Shown piece by piece: positions 32,660 through 41,980 of a stretch of 64,000 bases of DNA; the stretch's first letter is position 1, and the number at the start of each line of letters is the position of its first letter. The DNA is taken from contig NZ_BCUX01000028.1 of assembly GCF_001591445.1 (NCBI RefSeq), forward strand, positions 1 through 64,000, read 5' to 3'. The notes beneath the pieces are model-generated. The model did not search any database. It was not told the DNA's origin and worked only from the letters and a program-made list of their open reading frames with translations. The DNA comes from Neobacillus drentensis NBRC 102427 (GTDB taxonomy: Bacteria > Bacillota > Bacilli > Bacillales > Cytobacillaceae). A program made the position numbers and the translations under genes.

Positions 32660-33688
32660 TCCTCTTCACCTGCCGTAAGGTCAAGTTTAAAACGACCTGG
32701 AATCGCTCTTCCGGTAGGAAACGATTCGGTTGACCGCCTATGCATTGGTACGGAATTTTGGCTCTCATGATGGGAATCAATTTCTGCTACGGTCAGTAAA
32801 GATTCATTTTTCCAGTTCTTCAGTATCCCCATCACATAGCTCAGCCTTCGCTTGTTATTGGCACAGGCTATATTCATCGCTTTTAAGATCACCTCTTTCG
32901 GCTGTAAAAAGCTAGAATCAACTAACCAAGCTAACAGCTGCTCTTTTGCATTCATGTTCGAAAGGCCAAATCCATTGTTGTCCCAAAACTCAATAATCTC
33001 TTTTACATCTACTACTTTTTGATTATTTTCTGTATCTGGATTTTTCTCTATCTTTGGATTAAAAGCTTCTTGTTGTTGTTTTTCTTTTTCTTTTTCTTTT
33101 TCTTGTTGTTGTTTTTCTTTTTCTTTTTCTTTTTCTTCTTCTTCTTTTTGTCCACCTATCGTATAACGACGCGTCAACGCATCGTCATGCTCTCTACATT
33201 TAGGTTCTAAATATGTATCATTTTCATCTTGGCCGCTAACCTCCTTGACGACAACCAGCTCTTCTTGTTTACAAAATGATTCAAATAGACTGCGAATTTC
33301 CTGTTTTTGAATCGCCTTCGAAACATATTGAATCAGTGAGAGATCCTCGACATCTTTTAACTCGGAAGAAATACAATCCATGAACGGTTTCCCACCTTTA
33401 TCGAGGTTATATTTCCCCCAGTCTTGAATCGCGAGTTCTCTCATTTCAGGATTGTATCGTATCAGCTTGTGATGCACGATGAATCGTTCGATTAACGAGT
33501 GAACACTTTCAATCGAATAACCCAAATCAAAAGCCATTTGTTTTTTGGTAATCTTATAGATTCCAAATTTGAGTCGTATGTAGATTCGTATGAAGATAAA
33601 AACTGAAAAATTTGTCCTCCGGAGTCATCTCTTCACAAACAATCGGATTCGTCCAAAAATCAGTACGGACCATTCTAAACTTTGCCAT
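32656..33688 (-). pseudogene. Phage DnaD-like replication initiator with a 5' frameshift
   Basis: The 293-codon frame from 33537 is only part of the gene. Upstream, from ATG 33688, the minus strand reads MAKFRMVRTDFWTNPIVCEE and on to TTQI. It then shifts frame at the AAATTT run (33565-33570); removing one T restores GIYKITKKQMAFDLGYS. The full protein of about 343 residues has the phage replisome-organiser N domain, a Glu/Lys/Gln low-complexity linker (KEKEKEKQQQEKEKEKEKQQ, from simple repeats near 33080-33145) and a C-terminal DnaD domain (IEFWDNNGFGLSN, VMGILKNWKN). DnaD-like initiators load the DnaB-like helicase encoded next. Both genes are damaged. Confidence 0.82.
33077..33147. repeat. 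Low-complexity TTTTTC/TTGTTG tract inside the DnaD-like gene
   Basis: Repeats of a 6-bp TTCTTT-type unit and TTGTTGTTT encode the Lys/Glu/Gln linker. The tract is prone to length changes. Confidence 0.7.
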
Positions 33689-34019
33689 CTTCCACCACTG
33701 CCTTTCTTCTAATAAATTCCTTCATACTTGATATAGAAATAAAAGAAGAAAAAGGTCATATGTTTTTCATAAGAATGTGAATACTTTATGACACCTTTTC
33801 ATCACCTTGTCCTTTGCACGGGAATTAGGTGAAAGCCCGCCTCCTCTTGACTTCTAAGATATCGAGTTTGGCAGGGTAAAGCGAATCGCCAAATTTCAAA
33901 TTTGAGGGTAAACGTCAAAAAACACCTTCAAATTTGATTTTTGAAGGCGGTTTTTGCAATTTTGGTTATTTTTTACCCTTTTTTGTGGTATCTCCGGATT
34001 GCTACTTTTCTTGCAGTTA

Positions 34020-34075
34020 GGAAAAAAAGTGCCCGGCACCAACCAAAAATTCGGAAGGTGCTTGGCACTTTTTTC
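34020..34075. repeat. Dispersed hairpin repeat, copy 1 (GTGCCCGGCACC...GGTGCTTGGCAC)
   Basis: The element runs from GGAAAAAAAGTGCCCGGCAC to AAGGTGCTTGGCACTTTTTT. A second copy lies at 42878-42932. Each forms a stem ending in T and A runs. It is probably a dispersed palindromic repeat that may also act as a terminator. Confidence 0.7.
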
Positions 34076-34397
34076 TTGCACGGTTTTAAGGAAAGCTATC
34101 GATGGTTAGCTGTTCTAGTAAAAGAAGAGTTTGACCTAGATCCGTTTTCTTCTAATCTTTTGTTTTCTGTAACAAACAACGGGACAAATTGAAAATTCTC
34201 TATTGGGACCATGGCTTCTGGCTTTATTACCGTCGATTATAACGAGGCAAGTTTCATTGCCCTTCCAGTGATATTACGGTGCCTTTAAAGATAACTCGGC
34301 GTTTACGACAATTCCTGTTAATTGCATAGTCTTTAACAAGTTATCTAAATAATACTACGAGCCCCCATCCGCATGAAGGTGGGGCTATTTGACGCTT

Positions 34398-34442
34398 ACT
34401 TTCTAAACTGTAGGTCGGGGGTTGAATCCTCTCCAGGACGCT
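34398..34442 (+). pseudogene. Degenerate 3' fragment of tRNA-Arg(UCU)
   Basis: The sequence has TTTCTAA (anticodon UCU context), TAGGTCGGGGGTTGAATCCT (T stem-loop with one C lost) and an end in AGGACGC. It matches the 3' half of the Bacillus tRNA-Arg whose 5' end starts GTCCTGA. There is no 5' half here. Such a piece is the usual trace left by integration of a phage or island at the 3' end of a tRNA gene. Confidence 0.6.
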
Positions 34443-34444
34443 AC

Positions 34445-34474
34445 AAAACCCTTGCGGTGGCAAGGGTTTTTCTG
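34445..34474 (+). terminator. Terminator after the tRNA fragment
   Basis: AAAACCCTTGC (34445-34455) and GCAAGGGTTTT (34460-34470), loop GGTG, then T-rich. It is placed as the terminator of a once intact tRNA gene. It can also serve the minus-strand aminotransferase gene ending at 34507. Confidence 0.8.
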
Positions 34475-34506
34475 TTTTATTCCTGACTTAGACCGTTAGA
34501 AAATTG

Positions 34507-35853
34507 TTAAAATAAACCGGACATTTCCTCGAGAACTTTTTCGAAAGCCTTTGCAGTCACTTCTATATCGTTTTCTGACGTTACTGTAGAAAGGTTCATC
34601 ATACCCCGAGGAGCAATAAAGACTCCATTATTTAATAGTTTTATATGAATGATTTTTATCAAATCTTTAGGCTGATTTAAGGTCTCAGCATAGTTAGTAG
34701 GCGGTTTACTGGTGAAATGAATATTCATCATAGATCCTTCTCTTGTAATAGATATTGGGGCCTGAAACATTTTAATTGCCGCTTTCATTTTGGTCTCTAA
34801 ATTCCAGGAAAGGTATTCTAATCTTTGTATTGCTTCATCATTTAATAATTCCATTGCCGCGATTCCTGCAGTCATGGAAATTTTATTGCCATTAAATGTC
34901 CCACCATGAGGTAAAAAAGAGGTCTTATAAGGATTAAATTCAGCCATTATGTCCTCTCTGCCGCCGAATGCACCTATTGGGTATCCACCTCCTATGATTT
35001 TTGCCATTGCTGTTAAATCGGGGACTACACCGAATTTTTTTTGTGCTCCTCCAGTATTCAACCGTAAAGTTTGTACTTCATCAAAAATAAGAAGGACTTG
35101 ATATTGGTCTGCCAATTTACGCAGTTGATTTAAATAATCTTGCTTAGGCGGTATCACTCCTCCGACTCCCATTACAGGCTCCACCAGAATAGCTGCAATC
35201 TCATCCTGTTTTTTCTTTAAAATTTCTTCAACGGCATTTGCGTCATTAAATGGCGCAATATAGACATCACGAGCAACGTTAGAAGATAGGCCCGCACAAT
35301 CAGGGATAGGTTTCCAACGCTCCTGATTAGAATGATTGGAAAAAGGGGGCTTTACAGAATATTCCACCAAATCATGCGTTCCATGGTATCCTCCTTCCAT
35401 TTTGATGATAGACGTTTTTCTTGTAAATGCCCGTGCTGCTCGAATGGCAAACATTGTAGCTTCTGTTCCTGAATTGCAGAAGCGGACTTTCTCTACACTT
35501 GGAATCCGTTCACATAAAATTTTTGCTAGCTCCAATTGTTCGGGAATCACAGCTGCATAAGCTGTTCCAAACGAAAGGATAGACTGAACCTTTTCCATAA
35601 TAAAGGGATGAGCATGCCCATGGATCATTGATGTATAATTATTCAGCAAGTCAATGTAACGATTTCCGTCTACATCGAACAGATAGGCCCCTTCAGCTCG
35701 TTTAATTGTTAATGGGTATGGTTTAAAAAAGGCTATCGTCCTTGTATCTCCTCCTGGCATAAATCTTTTTGCTATTTCATAGGACTCTTTTGAACGGGGT
35801 GTCTTATTTACGAAACATAGCGTACTTTCATTATAAATTGTATTGATCTCCAT
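34507..35853 (-). CDS. Class III PLP aminotransferase (glutamate-1-semialdehyde-aminomutase-like)
   Basis: A 448-residue protein from ATG 35853 (GGAGGGG 8 nt upstream; the frame extends to 35871 without one). It has the fold type I class III features: FCNSGTEATMFAIRAARAFT for phosphate binding, IFDEVQTLR with the cofactor Asp, and KIIGGGYPIGAFGG with the PLP-binding Lys. It is closest in style to the glutamate-1-semialdehyde 2,1-aminomutase branch. As last gene of the pyrimidine/hydantoin cluster it could deaminate beta-alanine to malonate semialdehyde, or another product amino acid. This use is inference; a true GSAM is unlikely here. Confidence 0.82.
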   Translation of the reverse strand: MEINTIYNESTLCFVNKTPRSKESYEIAKRFMPGGDTRTIAFFKPYPLTIKRAEGAYLFDVDGNRYIDLLNNYTSMIHGHAHPFIMEKVQSILSFGTAYAAVIPEQLELAKILCERIPSVEKVRFCNSGTEATMFAIRAARAFTRKTSIIKMEGGYHGTHDLVEYSVKPPFSNHSNQERWKPIPDCAGLSSNVARDVYIAPFNDANAVEEILKKKQDEIAAILVEPVMGVGGVIPPKQDYLNQLRKLADQYQVLLIFDEVQTLRLNTGGAQKKFGVVPDLTAMAKIIGGGYPIGAFGGREDIMAEFNPYKTSFLPHGGTFNGNKISMTAGIAAMELLNDEAIQRLEYLSWNLETKMKAAIKMFQAPISITREGSMMNIHFTSKPPTNYAETLNQPKDLIKIIHIKLLNNGVFIAPRGMMNLSTVTSENDIEVTAKAFEKVLEEMSGLF

Positions 35854-36031
35854 TTCTCTCCCCTCCGGCAATGCTATTTAATAGGTGCCAACCGACGAGA
35901 ACTTTGGTTAGACTGCTCCTTTTTTGGAATTCGTACCGATGTTCAGTCACTACAGTGATTGCCTTAAATAACCATATTTCAGTTTATCGAGCACAGCTGA
36001 ATGATCGTTTCAAGTTTTGATTTTGCCTTTA

Positions 36032-36045
36032 TGAACGTTCGTTCA
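36032..36045. promoter_or_regulatory. TetR-type operator TGAACG-TT-CGTTCA
   Basis: Perfect 6-bp arms around TT. It resembles TGAACGATTGTTCG in front of the TetR gene (42597-42610). It lies in the 264-bp gap upstream of the aminotransferase gene. Confidence 0.6.
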
Positions 36046-36117
36046 AATAAAACGAGAGTGCAGACTTGGAAAATCAAAGAGGTTCAACACACCAGAACAA
36101 GTTTTTCAAAATTTTCT

Positions 36118-37359
36118 CTACTCTTTTTTTGTCGCCATTAATAAGACCGTTTCTAATAATACGTTTGCCCCTTTTTCACAATCTTCCCAAGTTGTTAGCT
36201 CATTCTCGGCATGGCTTTTACCGTTGATACTTGGAGCAAATACCATAGCAGAAGGAATATAACTCGCAAGGAACTGCGCGTCGTGACCTGCACCGCTAAC
36301 CATTCGCTTATACCGATACCCTAATTTTTTTACAGATTGTTCTACCGAATCACAAACTTCTTTATCGAACCAAACCGTATCTCGGTCCCATATTTTTGTA
36401 CATTTCACTTGACAATTTTCTTTACCATGGGAGTGTGTAAGTCCCTGTATAATTTCCTCCACTTGTCTAACGAATTCAGGGTCCTTATGCCTTGCATCAA
36501 TTGAAAAGACCACTTTATTTGGGACAACCGCGTGCAAGTTTGGATGTACATTCATACGCCCAATCGTGTATACCAACTCATGATCAAGTCCACTCAATTT
36601 TTCACGTAATTCTGTGATTAAATTAATCGTTGAAAACAGTGCGTCCTTTCTCATATGCATCGGCGCACCACCTGCATGGTCAGATTCCCCTGTTACTTCG
36701 ATTTCATAACAAACCATACCCACTACACATTCAACGACACCAATAGAGAGAGATTCTGTTTCCAGAACAGGACCCTGTTCCACATGTAGTTCTAAATAAG
36801 CCTTGGCTTCCGTTAGGCGGTTTTTTATATCACCTACATACCCAATAGTGGTCAGAGCTTCTTCAAAAGTGACGCCGTCAGTATCTGTTTTATTCATCAT
36901 GACAGATTTTTTAAATTTCCTGCTAAGAACTCCCGATGCCATTATAGAAGGTTCAAACCTGGCTCCTTCTTCGTTTGTAAAATTAGCAACCACGATAGGA
37001 ATTTTAGGTTTAATTCCATATTCCACCAGTGTTCGAGCTACTTCTAAACCAGCAACGACACCTAGAACTCCATCAAATCGCCCCCCTTTTTTCACGGTAT
37101 CCAAATGTGAGCCCATTACAATAGGACGTGTGTTGTTTTCAACCCCTTCAAGAGTGGCATAAATAGTCCCCATGTCATCCACTTTTACGGACATTCCTAT
37201 TTTTTCACAGCAAGAACAGAAGTAATCTCTTGCTTTACGATCTTCCTCCGTTAATGCCAATCGGGTTACTCCGTTATTTTCCGTCCTGCCAAAATTTGCA
37301 AACTCTTCCAGCGTATTCCTCAGCCGTTCTCCGTTAACTAATATTTTCATAGTTTTCAT
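36118..37359 (-). CDS. Zn-dependent hydrolase of the N-carbamoylase/allantoate amidohydrolase family
   Basis: A 413-residue protein from ATG 37359 (GAGGAG 8 nt upstream; GTG 37368 overlaps that site). It is an M20-like peptidase fold with metal ligands in GSHLDTV, GGRFDGVLGVVAG and FTNEEGARF, the ELHVEQGPVLE loop, and the C-terminal His of GKSHAENE. The family removes the carbamoyl group from N-carbamoyl-beta-alanine, N-carbamoyl-L-amino acids or allantoate. Within this cluster it likely acts after dihydropyrimidinase. The second carbamoyl-acting gene (40697-41587) overlaps in role, so one may handle a different product. Confidence 0.85.
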   Translation of the reverse strand: MKTMKILVNGERLRNTLEEFANFGRTENNGVTRLALTEEDRKARDYFCSCCEKIGMSVKVDDMGTIYATLEGVENNTRPIVMGSHLDTVKKGGRFDGVLGVVAGLEVARTLVEYGIKPKIPIVVANFTNEEGARFEPSIMASGVLSRKFKKSVMMNKTDTDGVTFEEALTTIGYVGDIKNRLTEAKAYLELHVEQGPVLETESLSIGVVECVVGMVCYEIEVTGESDHAGGAPMHMRKDALFSTINLITELREKLSGLDHELVYTIGRMNVHPNLHAVVPNKVVFSIDARHKDPEFVRQVEEIIQGLTHSHGKENCQVKCTKIWDRDTVWFDKEVCDSVEQSVKKLGYRYKRMVSGAGHDAQFLASYIPSAMVFAPSINGKSHAENELTTWEDCEKGANVLLETVLLMATKKE

Positions 37360-37429
37360 ATTTAACACTCCTCAGAGTTAACAATGCTTTGTTTATTTTT
37401 TAAAAACAGGAATTTGTGGAAAGGACGAT

Positions 37430-38929
37430 TTAGGATATTCCGGTTTCTTGGTCAATTTGTTTGGTAATCTGGGAATATTCCTCGTCTGATAAAATTGATT
37501 TTTCACCTTTCATCAGTAGCCAGTAGCCAAAGAACCCTCCCAACAAACCGAACAACCACCCACCGCTCCATAAGAAATGAAGATCAGGTACAATTAAGCC
37601 CATAATTACAATTAACCAACCAATCAATAATGCATAAATTGCTCTTACATTGAAACCATTTGCGTAATCGTATCGCCCATTCACCGTATAGAGCTGGAGA
37701 AGGTCCAATTTACAGGATCGTACAAGCCAATAGTCGGCGATGGCTATTCCATCAAAAGGTCCAAGCAAAATCCCTAGGATTCCAAGCCAGTTAAAAATGT
37801 AGTTACTAAAGTTGGCCAAGACATACCAAGGTTGCATAAACAGTGCAAGAAGGCCCGTAATTACTGCGCCGACCGCAAAAGTAATCCTGCGTGGCCAAAG
37901 ATTTTCAAAGGCACGAGCCGGAGCCATTACATTAGCACTGACATTTATGGTGACGGATGAAAGAATGACAATGGTACCGGCGATAATGACAATAGGCGTT
38001 GGAAACTTCACAATCAAATCAATTGGATTCCATAACGCTTGCCCATATATAATTACGGTTGCGGATGTCACCGCAATTCCTACGAATGAGAAAATGGCCA
38101 TGATCAACGGCATGGAGAAAACTTGACCGAGTGTTTGCCCTTTTTGGGTTTTGGCATAGCGTGTATAGTCTGGGATGTTCAATGCCATAGTTGCCCATAG
38201 AGCGATTACACCGATGACAGACGGATAAAAAATCTTCCAGAACTGAGCACCGTGGATTTTTGCAGGGGCTGACAGCATGTGTGCAAAACCACCGGCATTT
38301 GAGGCTGCCCAAATCAATAGTGCTAGGAACCCTACAACAAATACTGGAGCGCTATATGCGGTCAATTTGCCGATGGCTTGTGGTCCACGCATCGCAATCA
38401 GCACGTTTATCAACCAAAAAATAACAAAAGATATAATGAGATGAGCGCCCATAGAACTCCACGAGTGGATCACTCTCCCAAGAATCGTGTCTAAGGCCTG
38501 GCCGCCGAACCAGGAATTAATCCCGAACCAGCCTGCGCCAATAATGGCTCGTGCCATTGCTGGAATATGGGCTCCTTTAGTCCCAAACCATAAACGAGCA
38601 AACACCGGATAAGGAATTCCGAACTTAGTTCCAGCATGTGACATAAGTAAGATTGGAACCAATACAATGCAACTACCAAGAAAAACGGTGAGAACCGCTT
38701 CCCACCAGTTCATGCCTAGTGCGATCATCCCACTGGCCGCCGAATAGATAGGCAAGCATATAGTCATACTTATCCACAATAAAGCGAATTTCGTACCAGA
38801 CCAGGAATGTTCTTCTTTCGTGCATGGCCGCAAGTCATCGTTCCACATGGACTGGTTACTACTGGCTACTTGAACTGCCTGGTCGGTAAGAACTATCACG
38901 TCACCCTCAACAATTTGTGTAGTTGCCAT
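37430..38929 (-). CDS. NCS1-family nucleobase/hydantoin/allantoin permease
   Basis: A 499-residue membrane protein starting at ATG 38929 (TAGGAG 8 nt upstream); the longer frame to 38986 is not supported. It has twelve transmembrane helices with family signatures: LRPCTKEEHSWSGTKFALLW at the N terminus, IGAGWFGINSWFGGQAL in helix 3-4, and LNIPDYTRYAKTQKGQ in the centre. Members transport uracil, cytosine, allantoin or hydantoins with Na+ or H+. Its place between the carbamoylase and dihydropyrimidinase genes points to uracil, dihydropyrimidine or hydantoin import. Confidence 0.88.
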   Translation of the reverse strand: MATTQIVEGDVIVLTDQAVQVASSNQSMWNDDLRPCTKEEHSWSGTKFALLWISMTICLPIYSAASGMIALGMNWWEAVLTVFLGSCIVLVPILLMSHAGTKFGIPYPVFARLWFGTKGAHIPAMARAIIGAGWFGINSWFGGQALDTILGRVIHSWSSMGAHLIISFVIFWLINVLIAMRGPQAIGKLTAYSAPVFVVGFLALLIWAASNAGGFAHMLSAPAKIHGAQFWKIFYPSVIGVIALWATMALNIPDYTRYAKTQKGQTLGQVFSMPLIMAIFSFVGIAVTSATVIIYGQALWNPIDLIVKFPTPIVIIAGTIVILSSVTINVSANVMAPARAFENLWPRRITFAVGAVITGLLALFMQPWYVLANFSNYIFNWLGILGILLGPFDGIAIADYWLVRSCKLDLLQLYTVNGRYDYANGFNVRAIYALLIGWLIVIMGLIVPDLHFLWSGGWLFGLLGGFFGYWLLMKGEKSILSDEEYSQITKQIDQETGIS

Positions 38930-38979
38930 CTTAATCACTCCTATTTCATAAAATAGTAAACGGGATTTTCGTATAAACA

Positions 38980-39035
38980 GCGGCAAAGTGAACTATTCAC
39001 ACGGGTCGGACTTTTCACCATTCACTTTGCACCGC
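38980..39035. repeat. Inverted repeat between permease and dihydropyrimidinase genes
   Basis: GCGGCAAAGTGAA (38980-38992) pairs with TTCACTTTGCACCGC (39021-39035), with a 2-nt bulge. It is probably a partial terminator or mRNA processing site between the two minus-strand genes. Confidence 0.6.
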
Positions 39036-39192
39036 TTTTCGTTTCTTTGAATCCGCTTTCAATCAAGGGGAACTAAATTTATCGCTCTTTAGACAATAGT
39101 AGATGTGTTATTGTAGTGGGGCTGTGTAGAGTGCAAAATGTTTTAGGAGATGTTTGAATTGAAATAGTAGTGATGGCTTGTGGATCATAGAC

Positions 39193-40575
39193 TTAAACTT
39201 GAAAGCGACTCCGTTTTATATACCTACCATTACCGGGTTTACCTACAAACTGTTTATCACGGATAACATATTCGCCACGTGAAAGAACCGAAATAGGCTC
39301 ACCAACCAGCTTCATCCCCTCAAGTGAATTATAATCAACATTCATATGATGAGTGCTAGCGGAAATTATACGTTCAGAATTCGGGTCAAAGATAACAATG
39401 TCTGCATCGCTTCCAGGTGCAATCGTTCCTTTATTCGGGAACATTCCAAAAAGCTTTGCGGCATTTGTAGATACCAAGCTAACAAATTCATTAAGAGTAA
39501 TCCGACCTTTTTTAACACCTTCTGAAAATAAAACACTAAACCGATCTTCAATTGAAGGTCCACCATTGGGGATTTTTGTAAAATCGCCTATCCCCCGATC
39601 CTTTTGTCCCTTAAAGTCAAAAGGAGCATGATCTGAGCCGATGGTTTGTAACTGGCCGTTTTTTAATGCATTCCATAAAGACTCTTGATGATGCTTTTTC
39701 CTCAATGGTGGGGACCAAACATATTTTGCTCCTTCGAAGTCCGGTTTTTCCAGATAGGATTCATCAAGAACTAAGTACTGAGGACAAGTTTCACCCCACA
39801 CTCTGAAGCCACCATTCCGTGCTTTGGCAATTTCTTCAACCGCTTCCTTACAAGTAACATGAACTACATATAATTGGGAATTAGCAATGGCGGTAAGTTT
39901 TGCGGCTCTACCTGTTGCTTCTCCTTCTACTTCAGGAGGCCGAGTTAAGGCATGATAGATTGGGTCTGTACGTCCCTCTTTTATTGCCTCGTTAACAAGA
40001 TAATCGATGACATCCCCATTTTCCGCGTGTACCATAACAAGCGCACCGTGTTTTCTAGCTTCAACTAGTGTACGGAATAACGTTTCATCATCTGCTTGTA
40101 ATGTATTTTTGTACGCCATAAATATTTTAAACGATGAGATGCCCTCTTCATTTATTACAGTAGGTAATTCCTTTAAGACATCATCATTTACTTCACCAAT
40201 CATTAGATGGAAACCAAAATCAATAACAGCCTTTTCATCTGCTTTTCGATGCCATTCTTGAATAGCACTATTGAGAGATTTTCCTTTCTCGGTGATACAA
40301 AAATCGATGATGGTCGTCGTGCCGCCATAAGCTGCGGCAATCGTTCCAGTTTCAAAATCATCCTTAGTAAACGTACCAGCGAAAGGCATATCCAAATGGG
40401 TGTGAGGGTCGATTCCACCTGGAAATACATAACAACCTTTAGCATTAATTATTTCAGCATTGTTTTCATTTAATTCATTACCTATTGTTTTAATCTTTCC
40501 GTTTTCAATTAGAATATCGGCTCTATAAATATCTTCGGCTGTTACAACTGTTCCATTTTTTATAATTTTCTTCAT
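39193..40575 (-). CDS. hydA: Dihydropyrimidinase / D-hydantoinase
   Basis: A 460-residue amidohydrolase. ATG 40575 is preferred to the ATG at 40581, which abuts the GAAGGGGA ribosome site. The metal site is complete: GGIDPHTHLDMPF (HxH), the carboxylated Lys in SSFKIFMAYK, VMVHAENGD, VVHVTC and GSDHAPF. The enzyme opens the ring of 5,6-dihydrouracil, dihydrothymine or hydantoins to N-carbamoyl amino acids. It lies between the permease and nitrilase-type genes on the same strand. No dihydropyrimidine dehydrogenase gene is in the cluster. Confidence 0.92.
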   Translation of the reverse strand: MKKIIKNGTVVTAEDIYRADILIENGKIKTIGNELNENNAEIINAKGCYVFPGGIDPHTHLDMPFAGTFTKDDFETGTIAAAYGGTTTIIDFCITEKGKSLNSAIQEWHRKADEKAVIDFGFHLMIGEVNDDVLKELPTVINEEGISSFKIFMAYKNTLQADDETLFRTLVEARKHGALVMVHAENGDVIDYLVNEAIKEGRTDPIYHALTRPPEVEGEATGRAAKLTAIANSQLYVVHVTCKEAVEEIAKARNGGFRVWGETCPQYLVLDESYLEKPDFEGAKYVWSPPLRKKHHQESLWNALKNGQLQTIGSDHAPFDFKGQKDRGIGDFTKIPNGGPSIEDRFSVLFSEGVKKGRITLNEFVSLVSTNAAKLFGMFPNKGTIAPGSDADIVIFDPNSERIISASTHHMNVDYNSLEGMKLVGEPISVLSRGEYVIRDKQFVGKPGNGRYIKRSRFQV

Positions 40576-40696
40576 TGTCATTCCCCTTCAATAAAAAAGT
40601 GAATAGATTTTAACAAATCTAGTAGCTTAAAACCGAATTAGCAATCATAGAACCAATTTAGATACCAAGAACTAAACTATTAGCTCTGATATCTAA

Positions 40697-41587
40697 TTAA
40701 TTATGAAATAGACTTTCAATCTCACTATACAATTCTGGCCGTCGGTCACGGTAGAATTGCCATATGTTACGCACTTCTCTTATCACTCTTCTATCCATTT
40801 CCCCAATAACAATCTCATCGTTATTACGGCTCCCAATGGCAATAATATTACCTCTTGGGTCTGCCAAATAAGATTGACCATAAAATTCGCCTATATTCCA
40901 AGGCCCTTCCACTCCTACACGGTTTATTGCCCCAATATAATAACCATTTGCCACTGCATGAGCCGGCTGTTCAAGTTTCCATAGATGATCGGATAATCCA
41001 GTTATTGTGGCGGATGGATTAAATACAATTTCTGCTCCCTTTAACCCTAGTATTCTTGCCCCTTCAGGGAAATGGCGATCATAACAAATATAGACTCCTA
41101 CTTTACCAAACGCTGTATTAAATACTGGATATCCGAGATTACCAGGCTTAAAATAGTATTTTTCAAACATACCTTTCCCTTTATCATCCAATGTCACATG
41201 CGGAATATGTGTTTTTCGATATTTTCCTAAGTATGACCCATCCGCGTCAATGACTGCTGCTGTGTTATAATAATTCGATATCCCATCTCGTTCATAAACG
41301 GGTAGCACAATGACTACCTCAAGCTCCTTTGCCAAGTCTTGAAACAATTTTGTAGTCGGGCCATTTGGCACTTCTTCGGCTGCATCATACCATTTTTGAT
41401 TTTGTTCAGCACAAAAATAAGGGCCATTGAAAATTTCTTGCAAGCAAATCATTTTTGCACCAGCTTTTTGCGCCTCACGTATCAGTTTTATATGCTTGGC
41501 AATTGCCCACTCTTTATGACTTTTAATATCTTCGCTACCATCTACATCGTGAGTTGCTTGAATTAGTCCTATTTTTACTTTATCCAT
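40697..41587 (-). CDS. Nitrilase-family amidohydrolase (beta-ureidopropionase type)
   Basis: A 296-residue protein from ATG 41587 (MDKVKIGLIQ); AAAGGAAG lies upstream. The catalytic triad is visible as Glu51 (CLQEIFNGPYF), Lys125 (YRKTHIPH) and Cys168 (ICYDRHFPEGARIL). The sequence resembles beta-ureidopropionase/N-carbamoylputrescine-type members. It would convert N-carbamoyl-beta-alanine to beta-alanine, CO2 and ammonia. It is probably the first structural gene of the cluster. N-carbamoyl-D-amino acid hydrolase activity is an alternative. Confidence 0.88.
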   Translation of the reverse strand: MDKVKIGLIQATHDVDGSEDIKSHKEWAIAKHIKLIREAQKAGAKMICLQEIFNGPYFCAEQNQKWYDAAEEVPNGPTTKLFQDLAKELEVVIVLPVYERDGISNYYNTAAVIDADGSYLGKYRKTHIPHVTLDDKGKGMFEKYYFKPGNLGYPVFNTAFGKVGVYICYDRHFPEGARILGLKGAEIVFNPSATITGLSDHLWKLEQPAHAVANGYYIGAINRVGVEGPWNIGEFYGQSYLADPRGNIIAIGSRNNDEIVIGEMDRRVIREVRNIWQFYRDRRPELYSEIESLFHN

Positions 41588-41980
41588 CCTATTCACTCTT
41601 CCTTTCAATTGCATTCTTCATCTAACCACTGTAAGTTGCATTAGGTAACCACAATTAGCACAAAAGAGGAAACTTAATATAAATAAATTAAATATTCAGA
41701 TATATAAGTATACACTTTAATCTTCTTACTTTCTTTTTAATCCGAATGTTTCTTGTGCCCTTTAGTTCAAAGTTAATTGCCCTCCTGCTTTGAATTCATA
41801 GATAGAATGAAATTAAACTTTTAAAACATCCAAACACCTCCTTAAGCACTTTGCTTCTAAGGTTTCAAATTTATCTCTTGGCATCGTTTCAAGGTCCTCG
41901 TTCCAATACAATGTCCACCCCAATTGCATCTCTCCATTCAGGTCGTAATCATTCAATCCTGAATCATAGAAATCTTCTTT
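41588..41980. other. Intergenic upstream of the catabolic cluster
   Basis: An AT-rich spacer between the TetR gene's end and the nitrilase-type gene. No TetR-like palindrome was found in it. The promoter for the downstream cluster may be here or before the TetR gene. Confidence 0.4.

Larger units (their letters stand above)
33689..34506. other. Intergenic region at the island edge
   Basis: About 800 bp without an intact gene. It holds a repeat hairpin at 34020-34075, a hairpin at 34361-34388 (AGCCCCCA/TGGGGCT), the tRNA-Arg fragment near 34400 and a terminator after it. A run of near-palindromic AAATTTGA words lies at 33890-33950. A short in-frame Pro- and Lys-rich stretch is not convincingly coding. 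Confidence 0.6.

Noticed and set aside
33896-34192. Short frames on both strands in the island-edge spacer
   Set aside because: They run through the hairpin repeat and have no ribosome sites or family likeness.
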